This document shows positions 54,997-64,000 of a stretch of 64,000 nt of DNA, piece after piece. The DNA is taken from NCBI RefSeq assembly GCF_003086295.3, contig NC_092046.1, positions 101,349,363 to 101,413,362 on the forward strand, written 5' to 3'. Numbering within the stretch: the stretch's first letter is position 1; each line of letters starts with the position of its first letter. Made by a program: the position numbers and the translations under genes. The notes under the pieces were generated by a model. That model was given only the letters and a program-made list of their open reading frames with translations, was not told the DNA's origin and searched no databases. The stretch comes from Arachis hypogaea. Its lineage: Eukaryota > Streptophyta > Magnoliopsida > Fabales > Fabaceae.

Positions 54997-56454
54997 TGAT
55001 AAACCCCGCTTTTAGGGTTTATCTTGTGTTGAATTTAAAATATTTTATCAACCTTTTCTCACATTTATTCAATAAAATAGCATGGTTTTGTGATTCTTCC
55101 TTATTTTGTGCTTAAGTGTAAAAACATGCTTTTAGACCTTTAATTTGATGATTTTAATTCACCTTTGATTCCACTAGATGCCTTGATTTGTTTGTTAAGT
55201 GATTTCAGGTTGAAAAGGCTAGGAATGGATCAAAGGAGTGAAGAGGAAAGCATGCAAAGTAGAGAACACATAGAAAAACCAAAGATTTGGTTGCGCTCAT
55301 CCATGCGCACGCGCAACAGACACGCACGCGTGGATCGTAAAAACTCCATGGACGCGCATGTGTGCTCTACGCGTACACGTCGGTGCTGGCATGTGATTTT
55401 TAAGTGAAAACGTGCCTAGCAAATTCACAGAGGCTGTGGGGCCCAATCCAAACCAACTTTGGCACAAAAATGCTTAAAATGACCAAGGATTGAAGGGGCA
55501 TTCATGATGGATCTCATTAGTTTAGTTAGATCTAGTTTAGTGTTAGTTTTATAGAGAGAAGCTCTCACTTCTCTCTAGGATTAGGATTAGGTTTAGGTTA
55601 ATAAGTTTAGAGCTAGGTATTAATTCATGCTCTCATCTACTTCTATCTCTCAATTCTTTGTTGTTACATCTTATTTTTATATTCTTTTGTTGTAATTTCC
55701 TCTATGTTGTTTCTATACTTTGTTGTTGATCTACTCTTGTTCCTTTTATTTTCTTTTAATGCCATTTGAGGTAATTCATGTTAATTGTGCTTTCTTTGAT
55801 TGTTGTTGCTAATTCTTTGCAATAAATTGTTGTTAGATTTCATTCTTGTTGTCAATTTACTATGCTTTCCTTTTATGCCTTCCAAGTGTTTGTCAAAATG
55901 CTTGAAAGGATGTTAGAGTAGAATTTTATGTTCTTGGCTTGGGAAGGTAACTTAGGAATTCTTGAGTTACTAATGTCCAAGTGATTGATAGTTGGTAGCC
56001 ATTAAATCTAGCTCTCATTAATCCAATTACTGAATAGCTAGGACTTATGGACTTGGATTGATATAGCTCACTTGACTTTCCTTTACTTGTTAGAGGATGA
56101 CTTAGTGGGATTGATCCTTGCAATTGTCATATTATGGTTAGTGATAAGGATAGAGATCCTTGACCACCAAACCTTGCCAAGACCTTTTCATCATTTGAAC
56201 CCTTTTCCAATTTAATTTTCTTGTTTCCTATTCAAAACCCCAAAATATACATGTCCATAACCAATAACAAGAACACTACCCTGCAATTTCTTTGAGAGAC
56301 GACCCGAGGTTTAAATACTTCAGTTATTAGGTTTAGTAGGGGCTTGTACTTGTGACAAACAAATTTCTGCATGAAAGGATTATTGTTGGTTTAGAAACTA
56401 TGCTTCGACGAGATTTCATTTGTGAATTCTATACCATCAATTTTCCACTCATCA
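54997..56454 (+). repeat. Element D, 3' LTR
   Basis: TGATAAACCCCGCTTTTAGG to ...CCACTCATCA, 1458 bp. ACGCG words at 55300-55385 have decayed relative to the 5' copy. It is followed by CTCCC (56455-56459). Confidence 0.9.
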
Positions 56455-56459
56455 CTCCC

Positions 56460-56700
56460 ACCAGAGGGGCTGTCAATTGTTGTGCGGACGCACACGCAAA
56501 AGGGGCAATGCATTTGTACGCACAGAGCAGTGCGCACGCACATGGCATCAAAAACAGGGCAGCGCCCATGCACAAACTGTGCTAGCGCTGCGACCAGAGG
56601 ACACTGCAAAGAGTGTGCGGGTGCACAAGCTCGTGCACGCGCACAGATGGTGAAAAATGAAGTTGTGTGCCTACGCACAGTAGGGTGCGTACGCACAGAT
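56460..56700. repeat. CpG palindrome cluster inside element B (right piece)
   Basis: Continues 27115-27376. GTGCGTACGCAC at 56685-56696 is identical to the copies at 4273-4284 and 27121-27132. Confidence 0.8.
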
Positions 56701-56996
56701 GTCCTGTTTCACAAAAATTTTTCTTTTCAAAACTAAGGTACCAACCCTTAGTGCATCAACATATCAACCCCAAATCATACAAACATTCATAAATTCATGA
56801 TCCACAAGCATTTCAACTTATTTAACTCAAGAAAACATCAAACCAAATCTAAGCTAATCATCATATCACAAGAAAGAAACTAATTCAAAAAGCTTTAAAC
56901 AAAAGATATAGTTGGAACAATGTTACTATGGTGGGGTGTCTCCCACCAAGCACTTTGGTTTAAAGTCCTAAGTTGGACTTTGCATGGCTTCATTGA
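56701..56996 (-). mobile_element. Element B, spacer after ORF1 with post-ORF1 hairpin
   Basis: Minus-strand spacer. The hairpin GGTGGG-AGACAC-CCCACC lies at 56930-56947 (a 7-bp stem if the flanking T-A pair is counted), about 50 nt after the ORF1 stop. The rest is AT-rich. Confidence 0.75.
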
Positions 56997-57537
56997 TCAA
57001 TTTAAGACTTCCCCAAGGAGGAAAATCTCCAACTCCTTGGCATTCTTGGGTTGAGTGTGATAGATTGAATTAGAATTCTTGGCAACATTCTCTTCTTCTT
57101 GTTCCTTGCCAACCTCAATCACTTGATCTTCAATTATATCGCACCCAAAGATAGAGTAGGCTTTGAGAATGGGTTTCCTGGTTTCCTCCAAAGTAAACTT
57201 AAAAATTTTTCCATTGGCCTTAAAAGAATAGACTCCTGAATGTGCATCCAGCTTGAACCGGGACGTCTTCAAAAATGGCCTTCCAAGAAGAATGGATGAT
57301 GGCTTGTCTGAGTCAATGGGAGGGGTCTCCAAGATGTGAAAATGTACCAGGAAGAGTAAACCTTGGATGTCAACTATTACATTTTCTACAATCCCCACAA
57401 CTGATACAATGCTTTTATCGGCCAACACGAATCTCGCCCCGGACCTCTTTAGGGGTGGCAAGTTCAATCTCTCATAAATGGGGAGTGACATAATGCTTAC
57501 GCACACTTCCAAGTCACACATACAATCCGTGAACTTA
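56997..57537 (-). pseudogene. Element B ORF1, C-terminal protease-like part
   Basis: Minus-strand frame ending at 56997. It has the layout of an aspartic protease: CDLEVCVSIMSLPIYERLNL where active relatives have D-L-G-A-S, then ARFVLADKSI, VHFHILETPPIDSDKPSSILLGRPFLKTSRFKLDAHSG. The conserved catalytic loop is lost (Gly to Glu and neighbours), although the LGRPFL block is intact. A charged tail follows (EVGKEQEEENV). The upstream part of ORF1 is cut off by the LTR of H at 57538. It could have been gag-protease like that of F and G (inference). Confidence 0.75.
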
Positions 57538-60010
57538 TGATGCACGGAAAACTTGTCTCATAACAAATTTCCTTCGGCAAGTGTACCGCATTTGTCGTCA
57601 AGTAAAAACTCACAATAGAGTGAGATCAAATCCCACAGGGATTGATTGATCAAGCAACTTTAATTAGAGGAATGTTCTAGTTGAGCGAATCCAGAATATG
57701 AGTTGAGAATTGCAGAAAATAAAATGGCGGGAAGGTAAATGACAGAAAAAGTAAAATGCTAGAATTAAAGAACTGAAAATAAATGACTGAAAGTAAATTA
57801 CTGAATTGTAAATGGGAATGGGGTATTGCTCATAAATGTAAATGGCAGAAATTAAAGAGAATGGGTAAGATCAGAAATGGGGAGTTCATTGGGCTCAGGA
57901 GATGTTGCATTCTCTGGATCAAATTCATTTTCATCTCTTCCTCAATCAATGCACTCATTGATCTCCTTGGCAATCTTAAGTGATCGAATCACAATTTCTT
58001 GTAATTCAGTCTCTCAAATCTTGATCAATAGCCAATTCCTTGGTCAATTGCTCATGAGAAGAGATGAAGTATGGTCACTGATTATACCACATGCATTTCC
58101 CAAATCAAGTGTTGAGAGGATTATAGTCACATATCCATCCAAACCCAATTTGGTCCAGCATGAGAAAGCAATTCTAGCATGATCTCTTCATTCCTCTTTC
58201 AAGGTTCAGAAGAGATCCAAGTATGAATAGCTTCTTTTCCAAGATAACTACCCAATTGGATGAAGATCGAAAGCTTTCAAGTAAAATCAAGAGAAAAGAT
58301 AGAAGAAGAATAATGAAAACTAATATTGATCCATCAAATTACAACAGAGCTCCCTAACCCAATGAAAGGGGTTTAGTTATTCAAAGCTCTGGAAAATGAA
58401 AACAAAGATGGAGAATACATGATGAAACTCGAAGTACAGAGAAAGTAAATACAGAGAGTAATTCTATGCCCAGAGGCTCCCTATAATTTCCAACTCCCTT
58501 TTTAATTCAAAGTTACTCCTATATATACTACTCTTCTGTTCTTCTAGTTGGCTCTTCAAGTCTTGGGTATGGGCCTTTGGATCTTGAGTTTGAAGTAGTT
58601 CTCTTCTTCATTGGGCTTGGCTTTACTTGCAGAGAGAAAGTTTGAAGTGGGCAGAGACTTTAGCTCAAGACGTTAGTGGTGTTAACGTTTAGTGAAAATA
58701 TGGGTTCGAGAACGTTAGTGACGATCACTTTTTCACTAACGTTTCTTACCAAAGTAAGAGCCACGTTAACTTCAACGTTAGTAGCACAAACGTTGCCACT
58801 AACGTTGCCTCTATGCCCTTCGCACACGTTACTGGGACTTACCATTCCCAGTAACGTTGAGAAGTCTCCCCCTCACTACGTTAGAGTCCACATTAACTTA
58901 GTTAACGTGGCTCTTTTAACGTAGGCTTGACAACCTTCGAGAACGTTAGTGACACTTACCATTGTCACTAACGTTCCAATGTGCCCTTATTTCTCACGTT
59001 AGAGTCCACGTTAACTAGGTTAACGTGGCTTCTAACGTGGCCATGCTAGCCATCTCCAACGTTAGTGACAAAGTTGAGTGTCACTAACGTTGGATCATCA
59101 TTCCCTTATCCACGTTAGCTTCCACATTAACTAGGTTAACATGGGAGTGAACGTGGCTCATAGTGGCTTATGTGGGCTAATTCCAACGTTAGTGACAATG
59201 TTGGGTGTCACTAACATTGGCGATCACCTCCCTTCTTCACGTTAACTTCCACGTTAACTAAGTTAACGTGGGAGTTAACGTGGCTTATTGGGGCTTGTGT
59301 GGGTTCCTTCCAACATTAGTGACAATGTTTGGTGTCACTAACGTTGTCGACCACTTTGTCTCCTCACGTTAGCTTCCACGTTAACTAGGTTAACGTGGAA
59401 GTTAAAGTGGCTTATTTTGACTTGGCCAACATTAGTGACAAAGTTGAATGTCACTAACTTTGGCTTCCCCTTTTCTTCTTAACGTTAGAGGCCACGTTAG
59501 CTAAGTTAACGTGGCAACTAACGTGGCTACTTATGAGCTTGGTCCAACGTTAGTGATAATGTTAAGTGTCACTAACGTTGGCTCCATTTCCTTTCTTCCA
59601 CGTTAGAGTTCACGTTAACTTAGTTAACGTGGGCAATGATGGCTTCGAGAGCGTTATTGGTAATTACTTTTCTCATTAACTTTGTAAGTTACTCCCATTC
59701 CACATTAGTGTTAACATTAGTGTAACTAACGTAGCCACTAATGTGGTTCTTCTTTGCTTCCTTTGTCCTGAAATCAAGCAATAAAGTGCATCAAAGTTCT
59801 AGTCCAAGTCATAGGAAATGCAACATCCAATTTGTCCTTAAATTCATGCAAAATCCTCATGAAATCATGTAAAGTGCACAATGTATGCTTGAATCAAGAT
59901 GTAAGTGAATATCTACCCAAAACTATCTTATTTCCTAAGGAAATACATGAAACTACCCTAAAAACAGTAAAGAAAAGGTCAGTAGAACTGGACAAAATAC
60001 CCTGGCATCA
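57538..60010 (-). mobile_element. Element H, 3' LTR
   Basis: Minus-strand LTR of 2473 bp, from TGATGCCAGG at 60010 to ...GTGCATCA at 57538. Near its end is the CCCTGTGGGAT block shared with the LTR of C. A TATA-like TATATATAG lies at 58527-58519 (minus). The inverted-repeat array 58676-59760 makes this LTR longer than the others. The likely left duplication is ACTTA (57533-57537); the partner is outside the window. Confidence 0.82.
58676..59760. repeat. Alternating inverted-repeat array in the LTR of H
   Basis: About 1.1 kb of two alternating foldbacks. Type I: CCAACGTTAGTGACA, about 10 nt loop, TGTCACTAACGTTGG (starts 58941 as a variant, then 59056, 59183, 59310, 59426, 59544; spacing 115-127 bp). 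Type II between them: a core CACGTTAACTNAGTTAACGTG flanked by more CACGTTA/TAACGTGG words. Arms of up to 15 bp pair perfectly in the best copies. The TATA-like box is about 150 bp downstream (minus strand). Confidence 0.9.
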
Positions 60011-60027
60011 CAACATCAAACTTAAAG

Positions 60028-60047
60028 CTTGCTTGTCCCTAAGTAAG
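60028..60047 (-). other. Pre-LTR hairpin, element H (decayed)
   Basis: Minus strand CTTACTTA-GGGA-CAAGCAAG, 17 nt from the LTR. Two of eight pairs are A-C, as expected from two G-to-A changes in the stem of C. Confidence 0.65.
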
Positions 60048-61101
60048 TACTGGAACAAGAGAATGATGAATGGAATGCCAAGAGAAATGAGTCATTCTTG
60101 TGGAAGTCATGTCCCTGGTTTTATGGTGGTTTCATGCATAGCAACTTAGGTTCATTTCTGGCTTTCAGACCTTTATCATGTCGTAGAATACTCACTGTGA
60201 TTGCATCCCATGAGACTTTTATTCATTGATCCTTTTGTTGTTATTTCAGGGCTTATTTTTGTTCTTAAGTTAAGTGCTCTGTAAGGGGGAACTCTTTAAA
60301 ATAAACTTTCAGCCAACACTCCCGAACCAGTTGGTTGAAGGTGCTAGGTGTTGAAGCACCCCTAAGGACTTACTTGCTCAAGTCTCTCCCCCAATACATA
60401 CACACCACAGGCACATAGTTTATTTATTTTCTTTTCTTGAGACTTTGGTGTCCAGCACCTCTTTGGGTTACTAAATGCTCTGTAGTGAGGGTTACTCTTG
60501 ATAGTGGACTTTCAGCTGATAATCCCGAGTTAGTTAACCTAAGTTACCAAGTGATAAGGCACCCCTAAGAGCTTATTCATCCAAGTAGATCCCTCACACA
60601 GGAGCACCACAGACACATGCCTCAAGATTAAAACCATTGGTGCCTAGCCTTATTGCATGTTCTTTTTCTTTTATTCCTCAACTTTGATTGTTCTTTCCCT
60701 TTTTCTTATTAGGATCTTCTTATTTAGCTAGTCTCATGGGGTGTGTCTCAAGTATAGTATTCATGACAGATAGTTGTCCTCCCACCTTGTGGTTGAACCA
60801 ACTTAGCTAACTTATGACTATACCATAAACTCATGAACTTATTCCATAGTATGAACTCCTCTCTGGTCTTTAAAAACACTAATTCTCTTTTCATTTGATT
60901 CAAAGGGACAAACATACAAGTAAGCAAAGTACGGATGCAGTGACATAAAGACTAGCAAACATAGACCTCTTCAACACAAAAACTTAAAAGACAGAATTTA
61001 AAAAGGTTTAAACTAACATGGAAGCAAGTTCTATTTCATACAAGATCTTCCTTATTTAAAGCATAGAGAAAGATGGACCAAACAAGGAACTCCACCACCT
61101 T
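60048..61101 (-). mobile_element. Element H, 3' noncoding interior
   Basis: No coding frame. It contains two loosely similar halves (about 60190-60420 and 60421-60640) with shared wording around 'AGGCACCCCTAAG' and 'ACACCACAGRCACA', suggesting an old internal duplication. Confidence 0.7.
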
Positions 61102-62646
61102 TTACTCTTGTGGATGCCCATGCTTTCCTCCTTGTTTGTCTTCTTTGTGTCCTCTTGCATTCCCTCGCATCCGTGCCAATCTTGCTTGCTTCCAATCCTC
61201 AAGTGCCTTCCTCACTGATTCATGACTCTCTTCCACCCTTTGTCTTTCTTCTCGTGCTAATTCATCCCTCATTTCTTCATACCTTGTGATTCCTGGATGC
61301 AATATAGGCAGCTGTCCTACCAAGTAACCGAGCCTGGCTTGAGTATTTATATGATGCCCAGTCTCGCTCAGGTAAACTCCTTCTACGAATGCCCTTTGCT
61401 CGTCCAATAGTTCTGCCTGTGCTATTTGTCTTCGATGCATCTCATGTATATGTGCACCTTGATGTGCTTGGATGTTGATTAGCCTCTGGATGGATTCTTG
61501 TTGCTCATTTTGCCTTTGTTCCATCCTGTGGAATGTTTCACTCCATTGTTGTCCTTGACTCAGTTGCTGATCCATCATTTGCTTTTGCGACTCCCCTTGT
61601 TGAGTCATCCATCTTGAGAGTGACTCCTCTTGCTGCCCCATCATCTGTAGTTGAAGTTCTCTCTGTGCTCCTTGGCTTTCCAAATATTGTCGAGATAGCC
61701 CATCAATGGCCTCCTGCAATTGGTGCATATCCAAGGTGGATGGTGCTTGCCCTTCTACGATTTGTCCTTCTATTATTTGAGGGGCTGGCCTCTTCCTTTG
61801 CTTTCGTTGAGGCAGGGGGGATGCGGTAGCATGCATTCATTGAACGGTTATTGGAATGCCCTCTTTTATCCACATGAGGTCCTCATCTTCAAACACCACC
61901 CCAGCTTTCTTGCACAGTCGGTAGATAGTGCTGGGGTTACCTAATGTTCCCCTTGAGTCGCTTTTCTCTGCCATTTTTCTAATGCCTTCTGCTATGAGTT
62001 CATGAACTTTGATCTCTCCTCCTTTGAGTATACAGTGCACCAGTATGGCTCTCTTGAGATTCACCTCCGAATTGTTTGCTGCTGGGAGGATGGACCTCCT
62101 TACAATTTCGAACCACCCTTTTGCTTCCGGGTTGAGATCTGCTCTCTTGATAAATCTTGGTCTCCTATCTGCATATCTTTCCCAGTCAGCTCCTGGTATA
62201 CAAATGTCTTGCACAATCTGGTCATGATTAGGGTTGTTGTCCATTCTTGAATGATAACTCTCTTCTTCAAACGGTATGGACCGCAGCTTTAATGCCCTCA
62301 TGACACTCATGGGACCAAAATCCACAACCTTTCCTCTCACAAAGCTTGTATATGACTCATCTACCTTATCATATCGGACCGCATTTGCATAAAACTCTCT
62401 TATAAGATTTGCATTCACCTTAATAACCGGATCAGTGAGGAGCTCCCATCTTCTCTTTTCTACCTTCTGTGTGATTTTGGGACACTCAGTTTTCCTAACT
62501 TGAAATCCCAGCTCATATATGATCTCCTTATCCACCATCCACCCGTATTGCAATGCATGGTGCAAGCTTCTAAATCTCTTTTCATCATACGGATGTTTCT
62601 CCATAGGTTCCTTTCCCTTCCTTCTTTTGGAGCTCGAAGATGCCAT
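61102..62646 (-). CDS. Element H ORF2, Transposase_32-like, in two in-frame parts split by TGA
   Basis: First part 62646-61837 (269 codons): a basic start MASSSSKRRKGKEP, then WELLTDPVIKVNANLIREFYANA, a SFVRGKVVDFGPMSVMRAL block, ICIPGADWERYA and RRSILPAANNSEVNLKRAILVHCILKG. This is the same block order as ORF2 in A, B and D and has no frameshift. Second part 61836-61102 (244 codons): starts with ATG directly after the TGA, in the same frame. It is Gln/Glu-rich with coiled-coil character (QMMGQQEESLSRWMTQQGESQKQ). The length of the undamaged first part suggests recent constraint. The two could be one protein with a nonsense change, or two proteins with TGAATG re-initiation. The function of the family is unknown. 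Confidence 0.75.
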
Positions 62647-63423
62647 GAGTGAGGGTTAATGTGTGAAGTTGGCAAGGGTGTGGAGACTTTTGGTTGTTTA
62701 GGGTTGAGTGCAATGAAGGGAGTGAAAGGGAATCCGAAATGGAGAGGTGTGAAGAGTGGGGTACGGAACAAGGATCACTTATATAGAGAGGTTGTGAGTG
62801 AATGGAGGGTGTGGATTGATGGAGTGGTTGTTTAATGGACGGTTGGGGTTGTGCATGGAGAAAGGACAAGGATCATCACTTTATAATGGAGATTGCTCGG
62901 TCTTCAAGGGTCCCATTCTTTTCAATGTTGCATGGCAACATTTTCCAATGCCTTCCCTTTTTAGAACAAGTGTGTAGTTTCTCCTCATGAAGTGGCCGAA
63001 CTTTTCTCATTTAATTGTCCAATCAATCCCCTTCAATGCTCCTTTCCTTTTCCTAAAAAAGAAGAAAAGTAAGAATTAATATCATAAAAAATCAATTTAA
63101 ATTTTACGGCTAGAATAATAAAGAGAAGAAAAGATTTTGTTTATTCATGAACTACAACTAACTAACTAACCGTGTATCCTTATATGCACCTTGGTGGCAC
63201 CATGGGGTGACACCAAACTTAGTTTGTAGCACTGTGATGAAAAGTTCTGTTCAAAGCTCCAAGACTAGTATGCTCGCAGTTGCATTCATGCTTTCTTGGC
63301 ATGCTTTGAACACCAAACTTGTTCTTCACTATATACTGCATATTAAGGATTTCATCAAGTTTTTGTCAAGTTTGGGTTGGAATTCATGAATATTGACTTA
63401 TTCACTAGTAAAAGCTCATAAAA
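62647..63423 (-). promoter_or_regulatory. Spacer and putative internal promoter before ORF2, element H
   Basis: Minus strand TATATAAG at 62785-62778, 132 nt upstream of ATG 62646, followed by a C/T/A-rich leader, as in F. A foldback AATGTTGC/GCAACATT lies at about 62924-62942. A copy of the pre-LTR word (TAAGTTTGGTGT, minus) is at 63221-63210. No coding frame. Confidence 0.5.
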
Positions 63424-63441
63424 CATGGGTTGCCTCCCATG
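63424..63441 (-). other. Post-ORF1 hairpin, element H
   Basis: Minus strand CATGGG-AGGCAA-CCCATG: a perfect 6-bp stem, 41 nt after the ORF1 stop, preceded by the block CTAAAGAAGCGCTT. Confidence 0.75.
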
Positions 63442-63482
63442 AAGCGCTTCTTTAGCGTCACTAGCTTGACGTTTCTCCTTCA

Positions 63483-63800
63483 TCAGGGAGGTTGATAATG
63501 CTTCAAGTCCTCCCCTCTTGCCTTGGACTTATATCCATTGGTTGTATCAATGATCTCTACATGTTCCAAGGAGAGAACTCTGTTGATAGTGAAGACCTTA
63601 GGTGACTGAGATGGTACAGTTGGGAGATTAGGGGGGATATCTGGGAAGTATGCTGAGATCACTTTATCCCCTGGAGAGAAGCCTTCTGTATGGATCTTCT
63701 TGTTCATCCACCCCTTAGTACCTTCTTCCTTGTCCCTTTTGATGTTGCCTTGCTCTTGGTGACTTCTTCTTCTAAGGGAATTTTGTTGTTGTCTTCACAT
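63483..63800 (-). pseudogene. Element H ORF1, C-terminal fragment
   Basis: Minus-strand frame ending at 63483: MNKKIHTEGFSPGDKVISAYFPDIPP, then FTINRVLSLEHVEIIDTTNGYKSKARGEDLKHYQPP. The P-G-D-x-V and final KHYQ words resemble the integrase C-terminal domain of C (KPGQQV … KHYQGG), so this may be the end of a former gag-pol. The frame is interrupted upstream near 63800 and the remaining bases to the edge have no clean frame. Confidence in the exact identity is low. Confidence 0.5.
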
Positions 63801-64000
63801 GTCTCTGGTAGTTTAGGTTCCTCCAGCTTTTCCTTGAGTTGTGACAACTGCTTATTTCCTTGTTCATCAACCAAGGATGGGCTAGTTGTGCTTCAATGCT
63901 TGCTTCCTCTGTCAGCATCTCATTATGATCTTTGCTTGGTTCTTTGTTTTCTTGGTCTGCTTCTTGTGAGAGTTTGAAGACATTAAAGCTGAGTCGTTCA
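63801..64000 (-). mobile_element. Element H interior at the right edge
   Basis: Glu/Lys-rich codons in changing frames on the minus strand. They probably continue a degenerate ORF1. Nothing more can be said. Confidence 0.5.

Larger units (their letters stand above)
27382..56454 (+). mobile_element. Element D, non-autonomous LTR retrotransposon inside B, holding F and G
   Basis: Bounded by CTCCC on both sides. Its 5' LTR is cut to 27382-27935; the 3' LTR is 54997-56454 (1458 bp). It contains ORF1 (28023-29423), the post-ORF1 hairpin, a palindrome array, a leader, ORF2 (32233 to about 33520) and a 3' noncoding part into which F (34918-54669) inserted. No polymerase genes. With the primer site deleted it could not be copied now. 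Confidence 0.88.

Noticed and set aside
58676..59760. CRISPR-like or satellite array
   Set aside because: The units are inverted and alternate, spacers are not unique sequences of fixed length, and the setting is a plant LTR.
1..64000. Any host gene, rRNA gene or functional tRNA gene
   Set aside because: Every stretch could be assigned to one of eight elements. The single tRNA match is a half molecule inside ORF2 of G.

Overview
This window looks like repeat-rich, probably pericentromeric plant DNA. I found no host gene. Every coding remnant belongs to a Ty3/gypsy LTR retrotransposon. The tRNA-Asp primer sites (TGGCGCCGTTGCCGGGGA) and the reverse-transcriptase motifs are Athila-like. The LTRs that open TGATGAGCGGATAATTTA match, from memory, the FIDEL/Feral families of peanut and its wild relatives, so Arachis is the likely source (inference).

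Eight elements are stacked by insertion into insertion. A (minus, 1-3039) is the outermost. B (minus) sits in A; its 3' LTR is 3040-4714, its interior is spread over 4715-57537, and its 5' end lies beyond the window. Three elements sit in B: C (plus, 5379-24099, duplication ATATG), D (plus, 27382-56454, duplication CTCCC) and H (minus, from 57538, off the right edge). E (plus, 13545-21544, CCAAT) sits in C. F (plus, 34918-54669, GTGAC) sits in D. G (plus, 36715-46743, GTAAT/GCAAT) sits in F. The chain A, B, D, F, G is five levels deep.

Only C carries polymerase genes (gag, protease, reverse transcriptase, RNase H, integrase), and all are broken, including a one-base loss in the reverse-transcriptase active-site codons and loss of the protease Asp. 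The other elements have an upstream ORF1 (gag-protease in F and G, a protease end in B, a Pro/Tyr-rich then acidic protein in D and E) and, where visible, a separate downstream ORF2. ORF2 is the 'putative plant transposon protein' type (Pfam Transposase_32 as I recall it). It is recognisable in A, B, D and H and survives as stubs in E, F and G. They look non-autonomous. Only G keeps an uninterrupted gag-protease frame (772 codons).

Shared noncoding architecture is the most interesting part. (1) A 7-8 bp stem with a 4-nt loop lies 17-20 nt before the 3' LTR in all eight elements, with compensatory changes. (2) A second stem-loop with compensatory changes follows ORF1 in all seven elements where that place is visible. 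(3) Family-specific CpG palindromes lie upstream of the LTR TATA box and again in the interior upstream of ORF2, and the variant in the LTR matches the variant inside. (4) ORF2 appears to have its own expression module: a splice acceptor fused to its ATG in B, D and E, or an internal TATA box in F and H. (5) In G, the 5' half of a tRNA-Cys has been captured in frame inside ORF2. (6) The LTR of H holds about 1.1 kb of alternating inverted repeats.
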